From Eurosta solidaginis (lineage: Eukaryota; Arthropoda; Insecta; Diptera; Tephritidae): DNA of 64,000 nt. A program made the position numbers and the translations under genes. The stretch lies in assembly GCF_040869045.1 (NCBI RefSeq), contig NC_090322.1:77585675-77649674 (forward strand), in the 5' to 3' direction. Below, piece after piece: positions 10,712 to 21,332 of the stretch; within the stretch, counting starts at the first letter, position 1, and each line of letters begins with the position of its first letter. Below the pieces are notes generated by a model that had not been told where the DNA came from, ran no database searches, and worked only from the letters and a program-made list of their open reading frames with translations.

Positions 10712-11289
10712 CATCGCTTCCATCAGAAGTGAACATTTGCCGTTATCCAGTGAGTTTTACAGCTCCGGATCACGCTCAATTCTCACGGGAATGCTCTGGT
10801 TCATTGAGAGACTTGAGAAGCAGAGGTCGTGATATTTTCGCACACGTGAAATATGATAGGCAGATGTCGTCACTGTTTTTCATTTAACTCATACGCGAAG
10901 GGCTAAACAGCGACATCTATTTTTGAAAAAGTAGATTTATTAAAGGCAGCGTTGCCAAACTAAAGACAAGTAATTAAAAAATTATCTGGCTCACAAATTG
11001 AACCAGACTTCTATCTGGATTTATCTGGCTCAGATCGTTGCATTTACATGCAAAATTATTTATCTGGCTCAAGATCTTTGCCACCGGATGATGGCTATTG
11101 GTAATAATTGTGTACCAGTGTGAAATCGTCACTGGAGGGATTGCTGTCAGCGCCATCTAACAATCGAACCGATTACGTAAACAGAAAATGAAATGTATAA
11201 AAATATAAATATGGTAACGCTGCCTTTTAGGCAAAAATCTAGCGATCATCCAATCCTGTGCCGACGCAGCCCTCTGTGGGCCGAAAGTA
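10712..11289. other. Non-coding spacer right of the duplication boundary
   Basis: No gene is seen. Two small structures occur: an imperfect hairpin at 10862-10918 (agatgtcg-tca-ctgttt with aaacagcgacatct), and a cluster of tatctggctca copies at 10983, 11022 and 11060 with a partial one at 11012. The words gcgttgccaaac (about 10951) and ggtaacgctgcc (about 11212) recall the LTR word ggcaacgc of G2, so part of this may be decayed G2 LTR. Confidence 0.4.
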
Positions 11290-11418
11290 GTACAAACGTG
11301 TAAATGTGGCAACGCTATAGAAAGAAGGAAAATAAATTGGCATTAGAGAAAATATAGCGAACAAAGACGGAAGCAACCTAATCTTCGACTTTTTAATTGG
11401 AAAATACCAGGAATTAAA
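11290..11418 (+). repeat. G2 left LTR (partial)
   Basis: It runs from gtacaaacgtgtaaatgtgg to ccaggaattaaa and matches 15183-15311 with only a few differences (for example aaaatatagcg against aaaaaaatagcg). Its true outer end is unclear because similarity fades into the flanks. The right repeat is followed by unrelated sequence, so the full LTR is probably longer in an intact relative. Confidence 0.7.
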
Positions 11419-11426
11419 GCTCAGGT

Positions 11427-12785
11427 GTGGAAAAAGAATTTGCGTACTACACAGCGCTACAAACATTTAAACAAATGATGAATATTCGTGAAGAAATGAT
11501 CAATGTTCTGACTGATGCTGGGGTGGAGTTTCCGCACACAGCTACAACAACGCAACTGCGAAGATTGATACAAAATGTGGTTGGGACTCGTCAAATCCCT
11601 TCCACTAATATCCCAGTGGGCGTTGCTCCAGTTTTTGATACAACTTTTGATTTATATGCTGTAAATGATCGAAACATTGCCGATGACGCTATTGTTTCCG
11701 GTGCTTCCGCCACTGCTAATACTGCCGTCGCTGATGTCCTTGTCACTGCCGATGCCTTACGTCTGCCGATACGCTTTCGCTGCTGAAACCTCCGCCATTG
11801 CCGATGCCGCCATTACTACCACCGCTGCCATTGCCACTACCGACGTCTTCATCACCACTGCTGCCATTGCCACCACCGCTGACAACGTAGCCAATACCAC
11901 AACCGATTTTACCGAAGAAACCGCAGCCATGTCATATGGCGAAATGTCCAATAGATCGCAAGGCGTAAAAACTGAGTTAGAAGAATATAAATCCTAAGGA
12001 AAGAGAAATCCTTATGTTGGAAAAATCTGTTGCGGACCTAAACGTGAGTTTCAAAGCGCACGGAACGACTCCCCCTTTGGTAACGGTAGGCTACACCACT
12101 CAAATCGTTTGACGTTTCGTGACATAGAGCATTCCATCACAAAATTTTATGGCGAAAATAAAGCATATTGCAACTTTCTTCGCAATTTTGATAGGGTCAT
12201 GCAGATGGCATTTTTAAGTACACTTGCTTGTGTAATTCTCTTTGTTGTGACGCTAAACTCATACTGTGTAGAGACGTTCTCTATTATGAAGATTTAAAAT
12301 CGCTTTTGTTCAGAGAATTTGGTAGGGTGGTGAACCCTCATGAAGTATACAATGCGTTGTCCACTCATAAATGGGATAAAAAAAGCAGCAAACGCCAATA
12401 TGTTTTGAAAATGGAAAACATCGCTACTCGTTGTAATTATGTCGACGAGTTTGAACTGATCAACTTTATAGTTGATGGCCTACAAGACAGGTCGCCATAA
12501 ATATATACCTTGATGGACCCAAGGACGATGAGGGAATTTAAACAATCGCTTGATTTATACGAGCGTCGTCGCTCCTCTCGCCTATACGTAAATGACAATA
12601 TCCAAAACCCGAAACCATCAAGACCAAGTCCGTCAAAGAACGAGGAAACTGATGCAGCAGAAATACGTTGCTTCAATTGCAAACGTATGGGGCATTTTCA
12701 AAGAAGAGGACGGAGGGAAGTTGTTTCCGTTGTTGTGAGACGGGCCATGACCACCGCAGCTGCACTAATCCAAAGAAGACATTGA
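11427..12785 (+). pseudogene. gag: G2 gag, broken
   Basis: The N-terminal part (11427-11786) reads INVLTDAGVEFPHT, like G1 Gag. A Thr/Ala-rich low-complexity stretch follows in another frame to 11997. Further pieces at 12109-12297, 12228-12500 and 12510-12785 carry the Gag core (EVYNALSTHKWDK). The last contains the first half of a zinc knuckle ([10 protein letters not shown]); its second half ([14 protein letters not shown]) is in an overlapping frame starting at 12668. A one-base insertion therefore splits the double CCHC knuckle. Confidence 0.75.
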
Positions 12786-12918
12786 GCTTGAAGAAAACTG
12801 ATGCCGCAGTTGGGCCGACATTGAAGATGGCGATGAAGAACGCTGCTACCGAATACTAGGATCTATGAATTCAGTAAGTGTCGCCTAAGTAACAAAACAA
12901 GCTAAGTGCAAAAGATTT

Positions 12919-14079
12919 ATGGATAGTTTATCTCTCTTTGAGACTGGCAGTCTAACTAGCTTTGTCCGCAAGTCCGCCGTGGCATTTAATGTGGGCAGAA
13001 TCACTAAGCAGTCAATATATCGAGGCTTGGGAAATAACAAACTGTTCATTTTTGGAAAAATTAAATGTGAAATAATGATACGCCAGATACCACTTCTTAA
13101 TTCTGTGCACTTAACTTGAATAATATACTTGGTCTTAAGGGTGAAGAGAGGCATTCAGAATCACAAATTTCTGCATCAAATAGCAGTATACGAGTAGAAG
13201 ATGTTGAGCTCGAATCAGAAGTAAACGCAGTGTCTGATGAGGCTTGTAGCGATGGGTCATGTCCACTCGATCAAACTTTTAGTGAGAATATTTTTAATAA
13301 GCACACCGCTTGCTTATCGGAAATGACATAAATCAAGAATTAGAAGAAAAGAATGTCGATGTATTGAGGAAGACCTTAGAAGATAACTATTTAAGGCCAG
13401 AAAATGTGGAATCTAAACCGTATGATTACGAGATGGAATTAAGGCTAGTTGAGGATAACCCATTCCATTCCTCGCCAAGGCGGCTTTCTCATTATGAAAA
13501 AGCTGAACTTAGAAAGATAACGGATGAACTATTGGAAAAGAGCATTATTAGGCCAAGGGATATGCTTCTGCGGTTGTATTAGTAAAAAAAATAAAATGGC
13601 GAAATTCGTAAATGTGTTGGGACAATTTCCCGCTCCCACTAATTGAAGACTGCCTCGACTATCTAGGTGGGAAAAAGTTTTTCTCAACACTCGACCTAAA
13701 TCGGGTTCTTTCATGTTAAAATGGCCCAGATTCCATTCAATATACGTCCTTTGTAACACCTTACGGTCAATTTGAGTATATACGTATGCCATTTGGGTTA
13801 ACAAAAGCCCCCGCTGTATTTCAGCGATACGTTCATAACATTTTTAAAGATCTGGTTGACGATGGATCGATAATGGTATATATGGATGATTTAATTGTAG
13901 CCAAGGTAGATTTTCAAACCTATGTTAAGATTCTTTGCAAGGTACTTAGGAGAATGAAAGAAACGAATTTGGAGCTTAGGCTAGGTAAATGTATGTTCGG
14001 GTTTAATACTCCCGAATATCTAGACTATTCAGTTAGTTCGGATGACATACGCGCACGTAGAAGCAATCAAAAAATATAG
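12919..14079 (+). pseudogene. pol: G2 protease and reverse transcriptase, broken
   Basis: The protease site reads F-E-T-G-S, with Glu where catalytic Asp is expected; the related G1 has D-A-G-S. The linker to RT lies at 13116-13582 with SSPRRLSHYEKAEL. The RT middle is frameshifted between 13582 and 13786. The palm reads VYMDDLIVA, so the Y-M-D-D box itself is intact. MPFGLTKAPAVFQRY precedes it. Confidence 0.75.
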
Positions 14080-15165
14080 GCTTCCGAAAAATTGTAAGGA
14101 ACTCGAGACCTGCTTAGGCCTCTTCTCATACTTCAGAAGGTTTTTCCCGAATTTTGCCAGAATCGCTGGCCAATTGCAAAAGCTGACGCGAGACGGTGTT
14201 AAATTCGAATTGTCAGAATACTGCTTACGAGCCTTTGAGGAACTTAAAACGGAACCGTCGCCCGTCCCAGTGCTTGCAATATACGATCCGAAGAAACAAA
14301 CTGAGTTGCACTGCGATGCAAGTTCAGCGGGTTTCGATTCGGTCATACTCCAAAGACACGGACTGTCGGTTGCATCGATTATGTACTTTTCAAAAGCCAC
14401 CTCAGCCACGGAAGCAAGATACCACAGTTTCGAACTGGAAGCCCTATCCATCATATATGCCCTATGCCGTTTTAGAGTTTATTTGGAAAGGATTCCGTTC
14501 AAGATAGTCACAGACTGCAACTCCCTTACGATTACGTTAAACAAAACAGCTCAACCCGCGGATAGCCAGATGGGCCCTGGAGCTCGAAAACTATAACTAT
14601 AAAATTCAACACAGAAGTGGAGTTAACATGGGACACGTTGATGTGCTTAGCCACTGCTCTGAAGCCGGAACTGCCAATCGTCGCCGATATCGAAAAAAAG
14701 CCTGTGAGGATAGCAAAACTTACTTTTGGTCTTCACCGCGGATGCTGATGAAGCAGACTTTCACATCCAAGCGACACAATACCGCGATAATAACATAAAA
14801 GAGTTGCGAGAAAAGCTAGAGATAGGTCCCGTGAGGAACTTTGAATTAGTAGACGGTCTCGTCTTTAGGAAAGAGGGAGAGGGGAGGCTGCAGCTGTACG
14901 TGCCGAATGAGATGGAGGATAACATTATTAGGCTGGTTCATGAGAAAATTGGTAACTTAGGCGTCGATAACACGTGCGATCAACTGAAGAAACACTATTG
15001 ACTACCCAAGATGAAAAATAAAGTAGAAAACTTTGTTCGAAATTGCATTACATGCATCATGTAGTTAGCCCCAGCTCGCGTGAACAAGCGAAATATGCAT
15101 AGCATTGCTAAAATTCCGATACCGTTCGTCACTATACATGTCGATCACTTTGGCCCTCTAGTAAT
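14042..15165 (+). pseudogene. pol: G2 RNase H and integrase start, truncated
   Basis: The frame 14042-14596 gives the RT thumb (GLFSYFRRFFPNFARI) and RNase H (ELHCDASSAGFDSVI, DCNSLTITLNK). The frame 14726-15001 gives the integrase N-terminal region (FHIQATQYRDNN, VHEKIGNLGVDNTCDQL), in which the zinc His is visible. The coding sequence can be followed to an H-V-D-H-F-G-P-L block near 15160, the first Asp of the integrase catalytic triad, and then stops at the LTR. The remaining two catalytic residues and the C-terminal domain are deleted. Confidence 0.75.
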
Positions 15166-15182
15166 TTTATCATAAGAAATAT

Positions 15183-15311
15183 GTACAAACGTGTAAATGT
15201 GGCAACGCTATAGAAAGAAGGAAAATAAATTGGCATTAGAAAAAAAAATAGCGAACAAAGACGGAAGCAAATTAATCTTCGCCTTTTTAATTGGAAAATA
15301 CCAGGAATTAA
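15183..15311 (+). repeat. G2 right LTR (partial)
   Basis: It is the partner of 11290-11418 and directly follows the truncated integrase. The sequence to the right (15312-15500) is AT-rich with aataaaatc near 15480 and may include the rest of the LTR, but the left repeat does not contain it. Confidence 0.7.
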
Positions 15312-15950
15312 AATACGGAATTTATTTATTTTTGGCATTGCTTTTGTGCTTTTCGCATTTTTTAGGTTTCGTTAAGCTGTGCTGCCACCTTTCTACTATT
15401 AAAACGAAATTTAAATGTAATTTATATCGAGACGTTAAAATTAAGTTCGTTTTGTTAGTTTTTTGTTAGTGAATAGTACAATAAAATCTCGACAAATCGC
15501 ATCGTTATAAGTTAGTGAATTACACTACAGGTGTTGTTATCTCAACAGCTCATTGCTTCTTGTTGATTGCTTTCTAAACAACGCCTTGTACAACAATATC
15601 GAAATCAATTCAAATTTTCTTTTGACTTGATATTCTTGTGTACGGCGAATTGGTTGAATTCGCATTGCCATCACCTTGTATAGATTCGCCTTGCAATGTA
15701 TGTAATACAGAATAAGAAAAGATGACATGCATAGTGTTGTAAAGAGAAGGAATTTGTATGATAATTCCATTACGCCCTCTCAGTATAATGCTGGTAAGCA
15801 TTTTTGAGCAGGTATTTGAGGCACAATGAAAATTATTTACAATGCTTTTTTAAAGGTATCTAAATATAGAAACGCAGAACTGGCTAAGGGGTGCCGGGAC
15901 TCAAACAACCCTTGAATTTAACAAAAAAATTTAGTTTTGTATGCTAAAAA
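15312..15950. other. Non-coding stretch between G2 and a tandem repeat
   Basis: It is AT-rich, with no credible frame and no domain. The word gttagtgaat occurs twice (about 15468 and 15514). I see nothing else definable. Confidence 0.4.
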
Positions 15951-16385
15951 TATTTTTGAGGCACTTTGAAAATTAGATATGTTAAAATTTAATATTTGAA
16001 AAATATAAAAAGAAATAAGCCAGATTATTAGGTTGGGTCTAAAACTTTGAGGCACTTTGAAAAATAGATATGTTAAAACTTAATATTTGAAAAATATAAA
16101 AAGAAATAAGCCAGATTATTAGGTTGGGCCTAAAACTTTGCCAGGTCATTGCAAAATAATTTTTTTTTTTAATTGAAAAAATGTTTTTGGGGCACTTTGA
16201 AAATTAGATATGTTAAAATTGAATATTTGAAAAATATAAAATGAAATAAGCCAGATTATTAGGTTGGGTTTAAAACTTTGCAGGTCATTGCAAAATAATT
16301 TTTTTTTTAATTGAAAAAATGTTTTTGGGCACTCTGAGAATTAAATATGTTAAACTTTAATATTTAAAAAATATAAAAAGAAATA
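15951..16385. repeat. Four-unit tandem repeat, units of about 90 and 140 bp
   Basis: The phrase ggcactttgaaaattagata, continuing to ataagccagattattagg, starts at about 15959, 16049, 16191 and 16329. The last two intervals include an extra block (ggtcattgcaaaataattt plus a T-run and aaaaatgtttttgg) absent from the first. The final unit is broken off by the SINE-like element at 16386. Confidence 0.85.
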
Positions 16386-16909
16386 GGAGGGTGGATCCGT
16401 GTGTAGAAGTCCACAAAAGTGGGGAAAGCTTCTGACCGCCATTCACCTGGGAATGGCCAGAGCGGTTCTTTTGCATGCGGTTCAAGCAGCTCACTACTGC
16501 CGGTCGCTTGCAGCCAAGTATCCTTTGGGTAGCCGTTAAACATCCGTTTAGCGGCGAGCTAATGTGAGAAGGCGACAACCTGGCTAGGCCACTCTGACAT
16601 AATCGGTTTAAGGGCTCGCCGGGGGGAGATCTCATCAGCAGCGTCTGTACACCTCTAGGTGCGGCTGCAAGCGGGCGTCTGTCTTGGAGCAGGCGGCTCG
16701 CTATATAAACGTGCAAGTAATATTTTCACCCCCGCTGAGCGGGTGGTGGGAAAAATTTAAACAACGTGACATCAGGACGGACAAGGCGACAGCTGTTTCG
16801 ATTACACCTTGTAAATCTCTTCAAAGCCTTTTCTCCCGGGAGTGGGAGTCGAACCCACACTCCTACGATAGTTGAAATGGTTCCAAACGCATTCAGCTAC
16901 GTCATGCCT
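16386..16909 (-). mobile_element. SINE-like element with tRNA-like head
   Basis: This is a GC-rich island in AT-rich surroundings. Read on the minus strand, it begins with a tRNA-like head (16909-16838), followed by about 450 bp of unrelated body, and ends inside the tandem repeat. The contrast in base composition and the intact internal promoter boxes suggest a tRNA-derived short interspersed element, or the 5' part of a longer retroelement. A 119-codon frame in the body has no recognisable domain. I see no clear target duplication. Confidence 0.5.
16838..16909 (-). other. tRNA-like Pol III promoter head
   Basis: On the minus strand the box A-like TAGCTGAATGCG sits near the start, and a perfect box B, GGGTTCGACTCCC, about 45 nt further on. 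The two ends (AGGCATG and CACTCCC) do not form an acceptor stem, so this is a tRNA derivative and not a working tRNA gene. No isotype is assigned. Confidence 0.6.
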
Positions 16910-17300
16910 TAGTTGTTGTAAAAATTAAATAAAATTTGTTTTTTTTATAAAAGTTGTCAGATCTAACAATTTTTCAAAAAGCCTATTTTTAGGACCTTTT
17001 TCGAACTTTGATGGAAAATAAAAAAAAAGGACAGAAAAGGTATCCGTGAAATTTACCGTAAGTATTTATTAAATATTCAGTTACCTGAATTCATAAGGTC
17101 TACCTGCGTCCAACTGCGATTTCACTTTTTACATCAAATAAAGTGGAGCAACCTTGGATATAAATACGCGCCTGAGCAGGTATAGGTAAGAAGGAGGCGA
17201 ATTTAGTACGGTCACTTTTGTTGTTGGAATTTGTTAATAAAACCAAATTTTTCAGTTACAAGCTGCATAATATACCTGGAAATCATTTCCATAATTTGAG
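16910..17300. other. Leader region of the RAG1-like gene
   Basis: AT-rich and without a convincing frame. It may hold the left end of the transposon that carried the gene at 17426, but I could not identify a terminal inverted repeat pairing with the region after 19376. Confidence 0.35.
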
Positions 17301-17339
17301 TATATAAAGCAATGGTTAATACAACGCCCAAACTCAGTC
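17301..17339 (+). promoter_or_regulatory. Possible TATA-initiator core promoter
   Basis: TATATAAAG at 17301-17309 is followed 33-35 bp later by an arthropod-type initiator TCAGTC at 17334-17339. The first ATG of the broken transposase is at 17426. Spacing is slightly longer than the usual 30 bp, and the call rests on motif match alone. Confidence 0.4.
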
Positions 17340-17425
17340 GTTTTTTGGAGTGTATAGAATAAAGTATTCTGTTTATTTAAATAAACTTAAATATAGCTCA
17401 CATATTTTTTTATTAAGATATACCG

Positions 17426-19379
17426 ATGGAAAATTTTAATATGTCTCTAGAAATCTCCAAACTATTTGAGGTGTTCAAAGCTTCAAAGACAAAAGCGGAG
17501 TTCGTTGAGGCTATTATGACAGAATTACCAAATGAAGCATGCAATAAAGAAGACGAAGACTTGAAAGAAAAAATTGGCTTCCTCTACATTCCAATACAAA
17601 GAAAATGGCAAGCACTCGGTCGTTCTACTTCAACGTTTATAAGTAAGCATGAAAGCTGGCTAGCTGGTAAAAGTTTTTTGGACGAATAAATGCCTAGCAC
17701 ATCAACGAATCGAACTAGAGGAAGACCAACAAAACCCATAGAAGTATGTTCGACCTACACAAGGAAAAGGAAGCTGTCAGATTATACTAGAACTATCGCC
17801 ACGACTCATCTTTCAGAAGCATTGGCTATTAAATATACAAAGGACGAAGAAAACACCAAGTCTCATATCATAGGAGCAGTTGCGTTAGCAAGTCCAGTGC
17901 GACTGGGAAGGATCAAAAACAGCATTCCCACACCCCCAAATGCGCTACTTAGGAGATACACTCCTGAAGAGTCTTTGGCGCTGTTTATAGATCTCAGGTT
18001 ATCGAAGGATAAATATAATATATTGCGTGAGTCATTATTGCATCATAATGCCGATATTTTCCCTGAATACAAACAAATCACTCGAGCCAAGAAAGAAGCA
18101 GTTCCTCCAAGAGCCAAAATAACCGAAGTAACAGCTGAAGTTGAGCTCCAAATCTTAATGGATCATACGCCTATGCGACTCTTGAAAAGCTTTTCTGAAG
18201 AAAAGTTGAAATCACTGCCAAAAAGGCTAACATTGATAAATAAAAGGGGATGTGATGGATCATCAGGATAAAGAGCATATAAACAAAGAATAAATGTAGA
18301 CAATGGAGCAATTACAGATGGTAATATGTTTATGGCTTCTGATGTTCCTCTCCGTTTAAAAGATGAAGCTTAAGAATATTAGAAAATCCACGGCCGTCAT
18401 CAGTTAAATTGTGCCGGTCGATATTATTTAAATATGAAAGGAGTCTTCCGAACTCATAAAAGCTACAGTGAGTGATATAAAAAATGAAATCGCAATATTA
18501 GAACCAACAATAATTGAAATCGAAGACGGAATGTTATTACCATAAAGCATGATTTTCTTCTAACAATGGTCGATGGAAAAGTTTTAAACTTACTAACAAA
18601 CACATCATATACATTGAAATGTCCAATCTGTAAGAAGAGTCAAAAAGACTTTCAAAATCTTGATGATTCAATCATTGACGAACTAAATTATGAGTATGGA
18701 ATATCTCCTTTGCATGCGAGTATAAGGTTCATGGAATTCGTTTTGAAACTGGCTTATACACTACCACAACAAGGAGAAGTTTTCGACGACAATGCAACAT
18801 CTAAGGGAAAACAAAACATTAGAAAAAAAAATAATTCAAGATGCATTCTATAAATAGCTCGGCCTGAGAGTTGACATACCAAAGTATGGATACGGCAACA
18901 CAAATGATGGAAACTCCACAAGAAGATTTTTTGAACACGATGAAATGACTGCTCCCATTACTGGCGTCGACAGAGATATTGTCAAACGATTGGGAGTAAT
19001 TTTAAATATTTTAAATTGCCATGAAAAAGTTAATGGACCTAAATTTGGAGAATATGCATCGAAAACTGTAGAGCTGCTGCTTCAAAAGTATTCTGAGAAA
19101 AAGCTCACACCAACGGTACATACAATTTTGACCCATGGAAAAGATTTAATAGAATACCAGTGTTTACCATTAGGAGAATTGTCTGAAGAAGCTCAAGAAT
19201 CTAAAAACCAGGACTACAAAAGATATAGAAGTACTAACGCTTGCAAAATCTCACGAGTTATGCAAAACGAGGACCTCTTCAACATGTTGGCCATCTCTTC
19301 TGATCCAGTCATATCATCCATGAGGCATGAGTGTAATAATGCACATGTATATATACTTACCGGAGAATATGTTTAGATC
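17426..19379 (+). pseudogene. RAG1/Transib-like DDE transposase, broken
   Basis: Parts read in one direction. 17426-17689 is an N-terminal helical part ending in a TAA. The same frame continues at 17690 with an AT-hook-like RGRPTKP and basic KRKLSDY. SKDKYNILRESLLHH and VELQILMDHT follow. GCDGSSG, at the place of the first catalytic Asp block in RAG1, is cut by a TAA at 18269. 18566-18853 has a CPICKK zinc pair and PLHASIRFMEF. After a frameshift and a TAG at about 18860 comes GNTNDGNSTRRFF. 18945-19376 reads TVHTILTHGKDLI and LSEEAQESKNQDYKRYR, matching the RAG1 block around its catalytic Glu. Order and spacing fit the RAG1/Transib core from memory. At least four lesions make it a pseudogene. 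Confidence 0.6.
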
Positions 19380-19768
19380 AACGCTCATATACAATTCTCC
19401 CTATATGTTGCACGTATATATTTGCCTCGATAAGCGGTTACGATTTAATATTGCATCCTAAAATGTACGTGTATGTAGAAATTATTCCATGCATGCAACA
19501 AACAAGAACTTTTCTGATTATTTTTAATTTTTTTTGATTTTTTTCAATAATCGGAAAAAATCATGATTTTTTTTTTGATTATTTTTTTAATTAATTGAAA
19601 AGTAATCATTAAAAATAGAAAATAATTGCAAGTAATCATTAAATGACGTTTAAGGAAAATAATCAATGGAACGGGTAATCATTACCATTAGTAATCATTA
19701 TTTGACAGGTCTGCTCGAAACTCAAAGTTAGTCAAAAAATCGCCAAAGTATAGCAGTCTGAAATTCAA
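19380..19768. other. AT-rich spacer with repeated aatcatta words
   Basis: The words gtaatcatta or gtaatcattt-like recur at about 19604, 19633, 19676 and 19691, after T-rich runs near 19500-19590. The 3' end of the RAG1-like element and the 5' truncation point of the U gene both lie in here. No coding signal is seen. Confidence 0.4.
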
Positions 19769-20049
19769 GTAACTTATGATCTTGCTATTTTTAAAGTAGC
19801 GATGCAAATTCAAACAAGTGAGAAGCCGTTATTTGATAATTTGTTCATACATTTAGGATCGTTTCATATTATATTTGCATATTTTAAAGCAATCGGTAAA
19901 TTTATCGCGGAATGTGGACTCATGAATGTTGCTGTTGAAAGTGAAATAATAGCAAACGGATCAGTTCATTCATTTATTTCTGGTAAACACTTCAATAGGT
20001 GTAAACGATTACACACTTTAATGGCCGTTGGATTAGAAATTTTACATTT
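19769..20049 (+). pseudogene. U family gene, part 1 (5'-truncated)
   Basis: An open frame reads VTYDLAIFKVAMQIQ, FDNLFIHLGSFHI, IGKFIAECGL and SGKHFNRCKRLH. These are blocks I recognise from a multicopy invertebrate gene family of unknown function. A stop precedes the first residue, so the N-terminal half is missing. G1 inserted at 20049/20050 after a Glu-Ile-Leu-His-Phe, and the frame resumes at 26243. The left-hand counterpart lies outside the window. Confidence 0.7.
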
Positions 20050-21332
20050 TGTAAAGTCACGGATGGCTTTAATATACGCCGATAAATAAAAGAGCTGGTT
20101 CAAGTCGACCGTTTCACAATTTATTTCCACAGGAAGTGGCCATGTTTCTTTTTCTTTTACATTTTATGATACAAAATCCCTACAAGAACACTGACTATCA
20201 TCTGATTGTCAGCAATGTCAACCTAACGATCAGCGCCTCATACAAACTTTCTATCACAAACTTAAGGGGGCTTGCGCAAATGTGATGTAAACAACTGTGT
20301 ACGTGTGAGTTTTTGTCTCCTTCTTATACACCAACATGGCCTACTGATTAAGTATATAGCCGTACTGCTCACTCTCATTCCTTTTCCTGGATCAGTGCTG
20401 ACACTCTACCTATCAAAAAGTGTCATAAATGATAGTTTACTGTAGATATCAGGTTTGACTGTTATACTATCATAAATGACCATTGTTATATTCCGCCAAA
20501 AATGAAACAATGCTTTTTGCTTTTTATTTACTTTATTTCATTACGTTTTTAATTTTGTACGTGATAAAAGCATACGTGTTTCTTATTTGTTTAAAATAAA
20601 TAGTTTTATAAGAATTCGAGTTCAAAATGTTCAATTTAAATTCAGAAAATAACAAAACAACAGAAGAGCGCTTTCCTCATGCGGAAACACATTTAAAAAT
20701 GAAACACCACTAACCACTATTATTTTTCGCGTATCAATTTTTTGAGTGCGCCCCATACATTCCGCCAACTTTTGGTATTTTTTAATATTATTTTCGATTT
20801 TTTTTCTTTTAGCATGGAGCTTTGAAATGCTCTCTTTTTCATTTTTTAAACTTATTTTTGATATGCTTTTCGTCGGTTGAAAATGGCGGAATTTAAAAAA
20901 TAACAAACCAACCGTGATAATCATTTGATTGTCATATGACAGTCAGTAGTGACAATTTGATTAAATCGGATAAACTGTTCCCGCATACATAAAATTCCGT
21001 TGAGAATTATGTATCTGTCTCACATGCATAATGGTATCTGCTGTATGTTCTTTTGTTCTGTACCAGGTGTCCGAAGCTTTCCCAGTTTCAGTCCTTTTTC
21101 ATGATTATAGGCTGTCGTTGGGAACATGCGGACATGCGTGAGCGAACAAAGGAACATACAAAGTTTGAGTATCAATTTTTACGTCATCGCAGGATCAGCA
21201 TTGTTAATTACAAGTGTGAGTGTATTAGTAAAACTATCAGCGTTTCTTGTAGGGATGTTGGCATACAAAAAGGGGCCATGCAAAGAGTTGCCATACTGGG
21301 TGTTTCCTTACACCCAGTTTACACATCTTACA
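20050..21332 (-). repeat. G1 3' LTR, right copy, split by an insert
   Basis: Outer pieces 20050-20177 and 21257-21332 together equal the 204-bp LTR at 26039-26242, with about six differences (for example tgtaaagtcac against tgtaaaatctc). The split occurs between aaaat and gttg. Confidence 0.9.
20178..21254. mobile_element. 1,077-bp inverted-repeat DNA element inside the G1 LTR
   Basis: It begins CCCTACAAGAA and ends TTCTTGTAGGG, an 11-bp perfect terminal inverted repeat that stays partly matched inward (CTGA, TATC). AT is present on both sides (20176-20177, 21255-21256), either a 2-bp target duplication or part of the repeat. Subterminal words atcatctgattgtca and atcatttgattgtca occur near both ends. 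A minus-strand frame at 20631-20924 (97 codons, Lys-rich helix) has no recognised domain, so the element is probably non-autonomous. The uninterrupted LTR copies give the empty site. Confidence 0.8.

Larger units (their letters stand above)
11290..15311 (+). mobile_element. G2, decayed Ty3/Gypsy LTR retrotransposon with truncated pol
   Basis: Direct repeats of about 129 bp (11290-11418 and 15183-15311), about 95% identical by eye, flank gag and pol remnants on the plus strand. Gag and pol motifs match those of G1 (VEFPHTATTTQLRRL against the G1 N-terminus, and the PRRLS block), so this is a diverged relative. Pol stops abruptly at 15165 inside integrase and abuts the right LTR, which points to an internal deletion. 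At least eight frame changes are visible. Confidence 0.8.

Noticed and set aside
10514..10732. 72-codon frame rich in Tyr, Ile and Asn
   Set aside because: AT-rich chance translation after the end of the U gene; no conserved block.
16357..16716. 119-codon minus-strand frame in the GC-rich unit
   Set aside because: No domain, and the region is better explained as the body of a tRNA-headed repeat.
16838..16909. Possible genuine tRNA gene
   Set aside because: Boxes A and B are good, but the two ends cannot form an acceptor stem and no anticodon arm could be placed with confidence.
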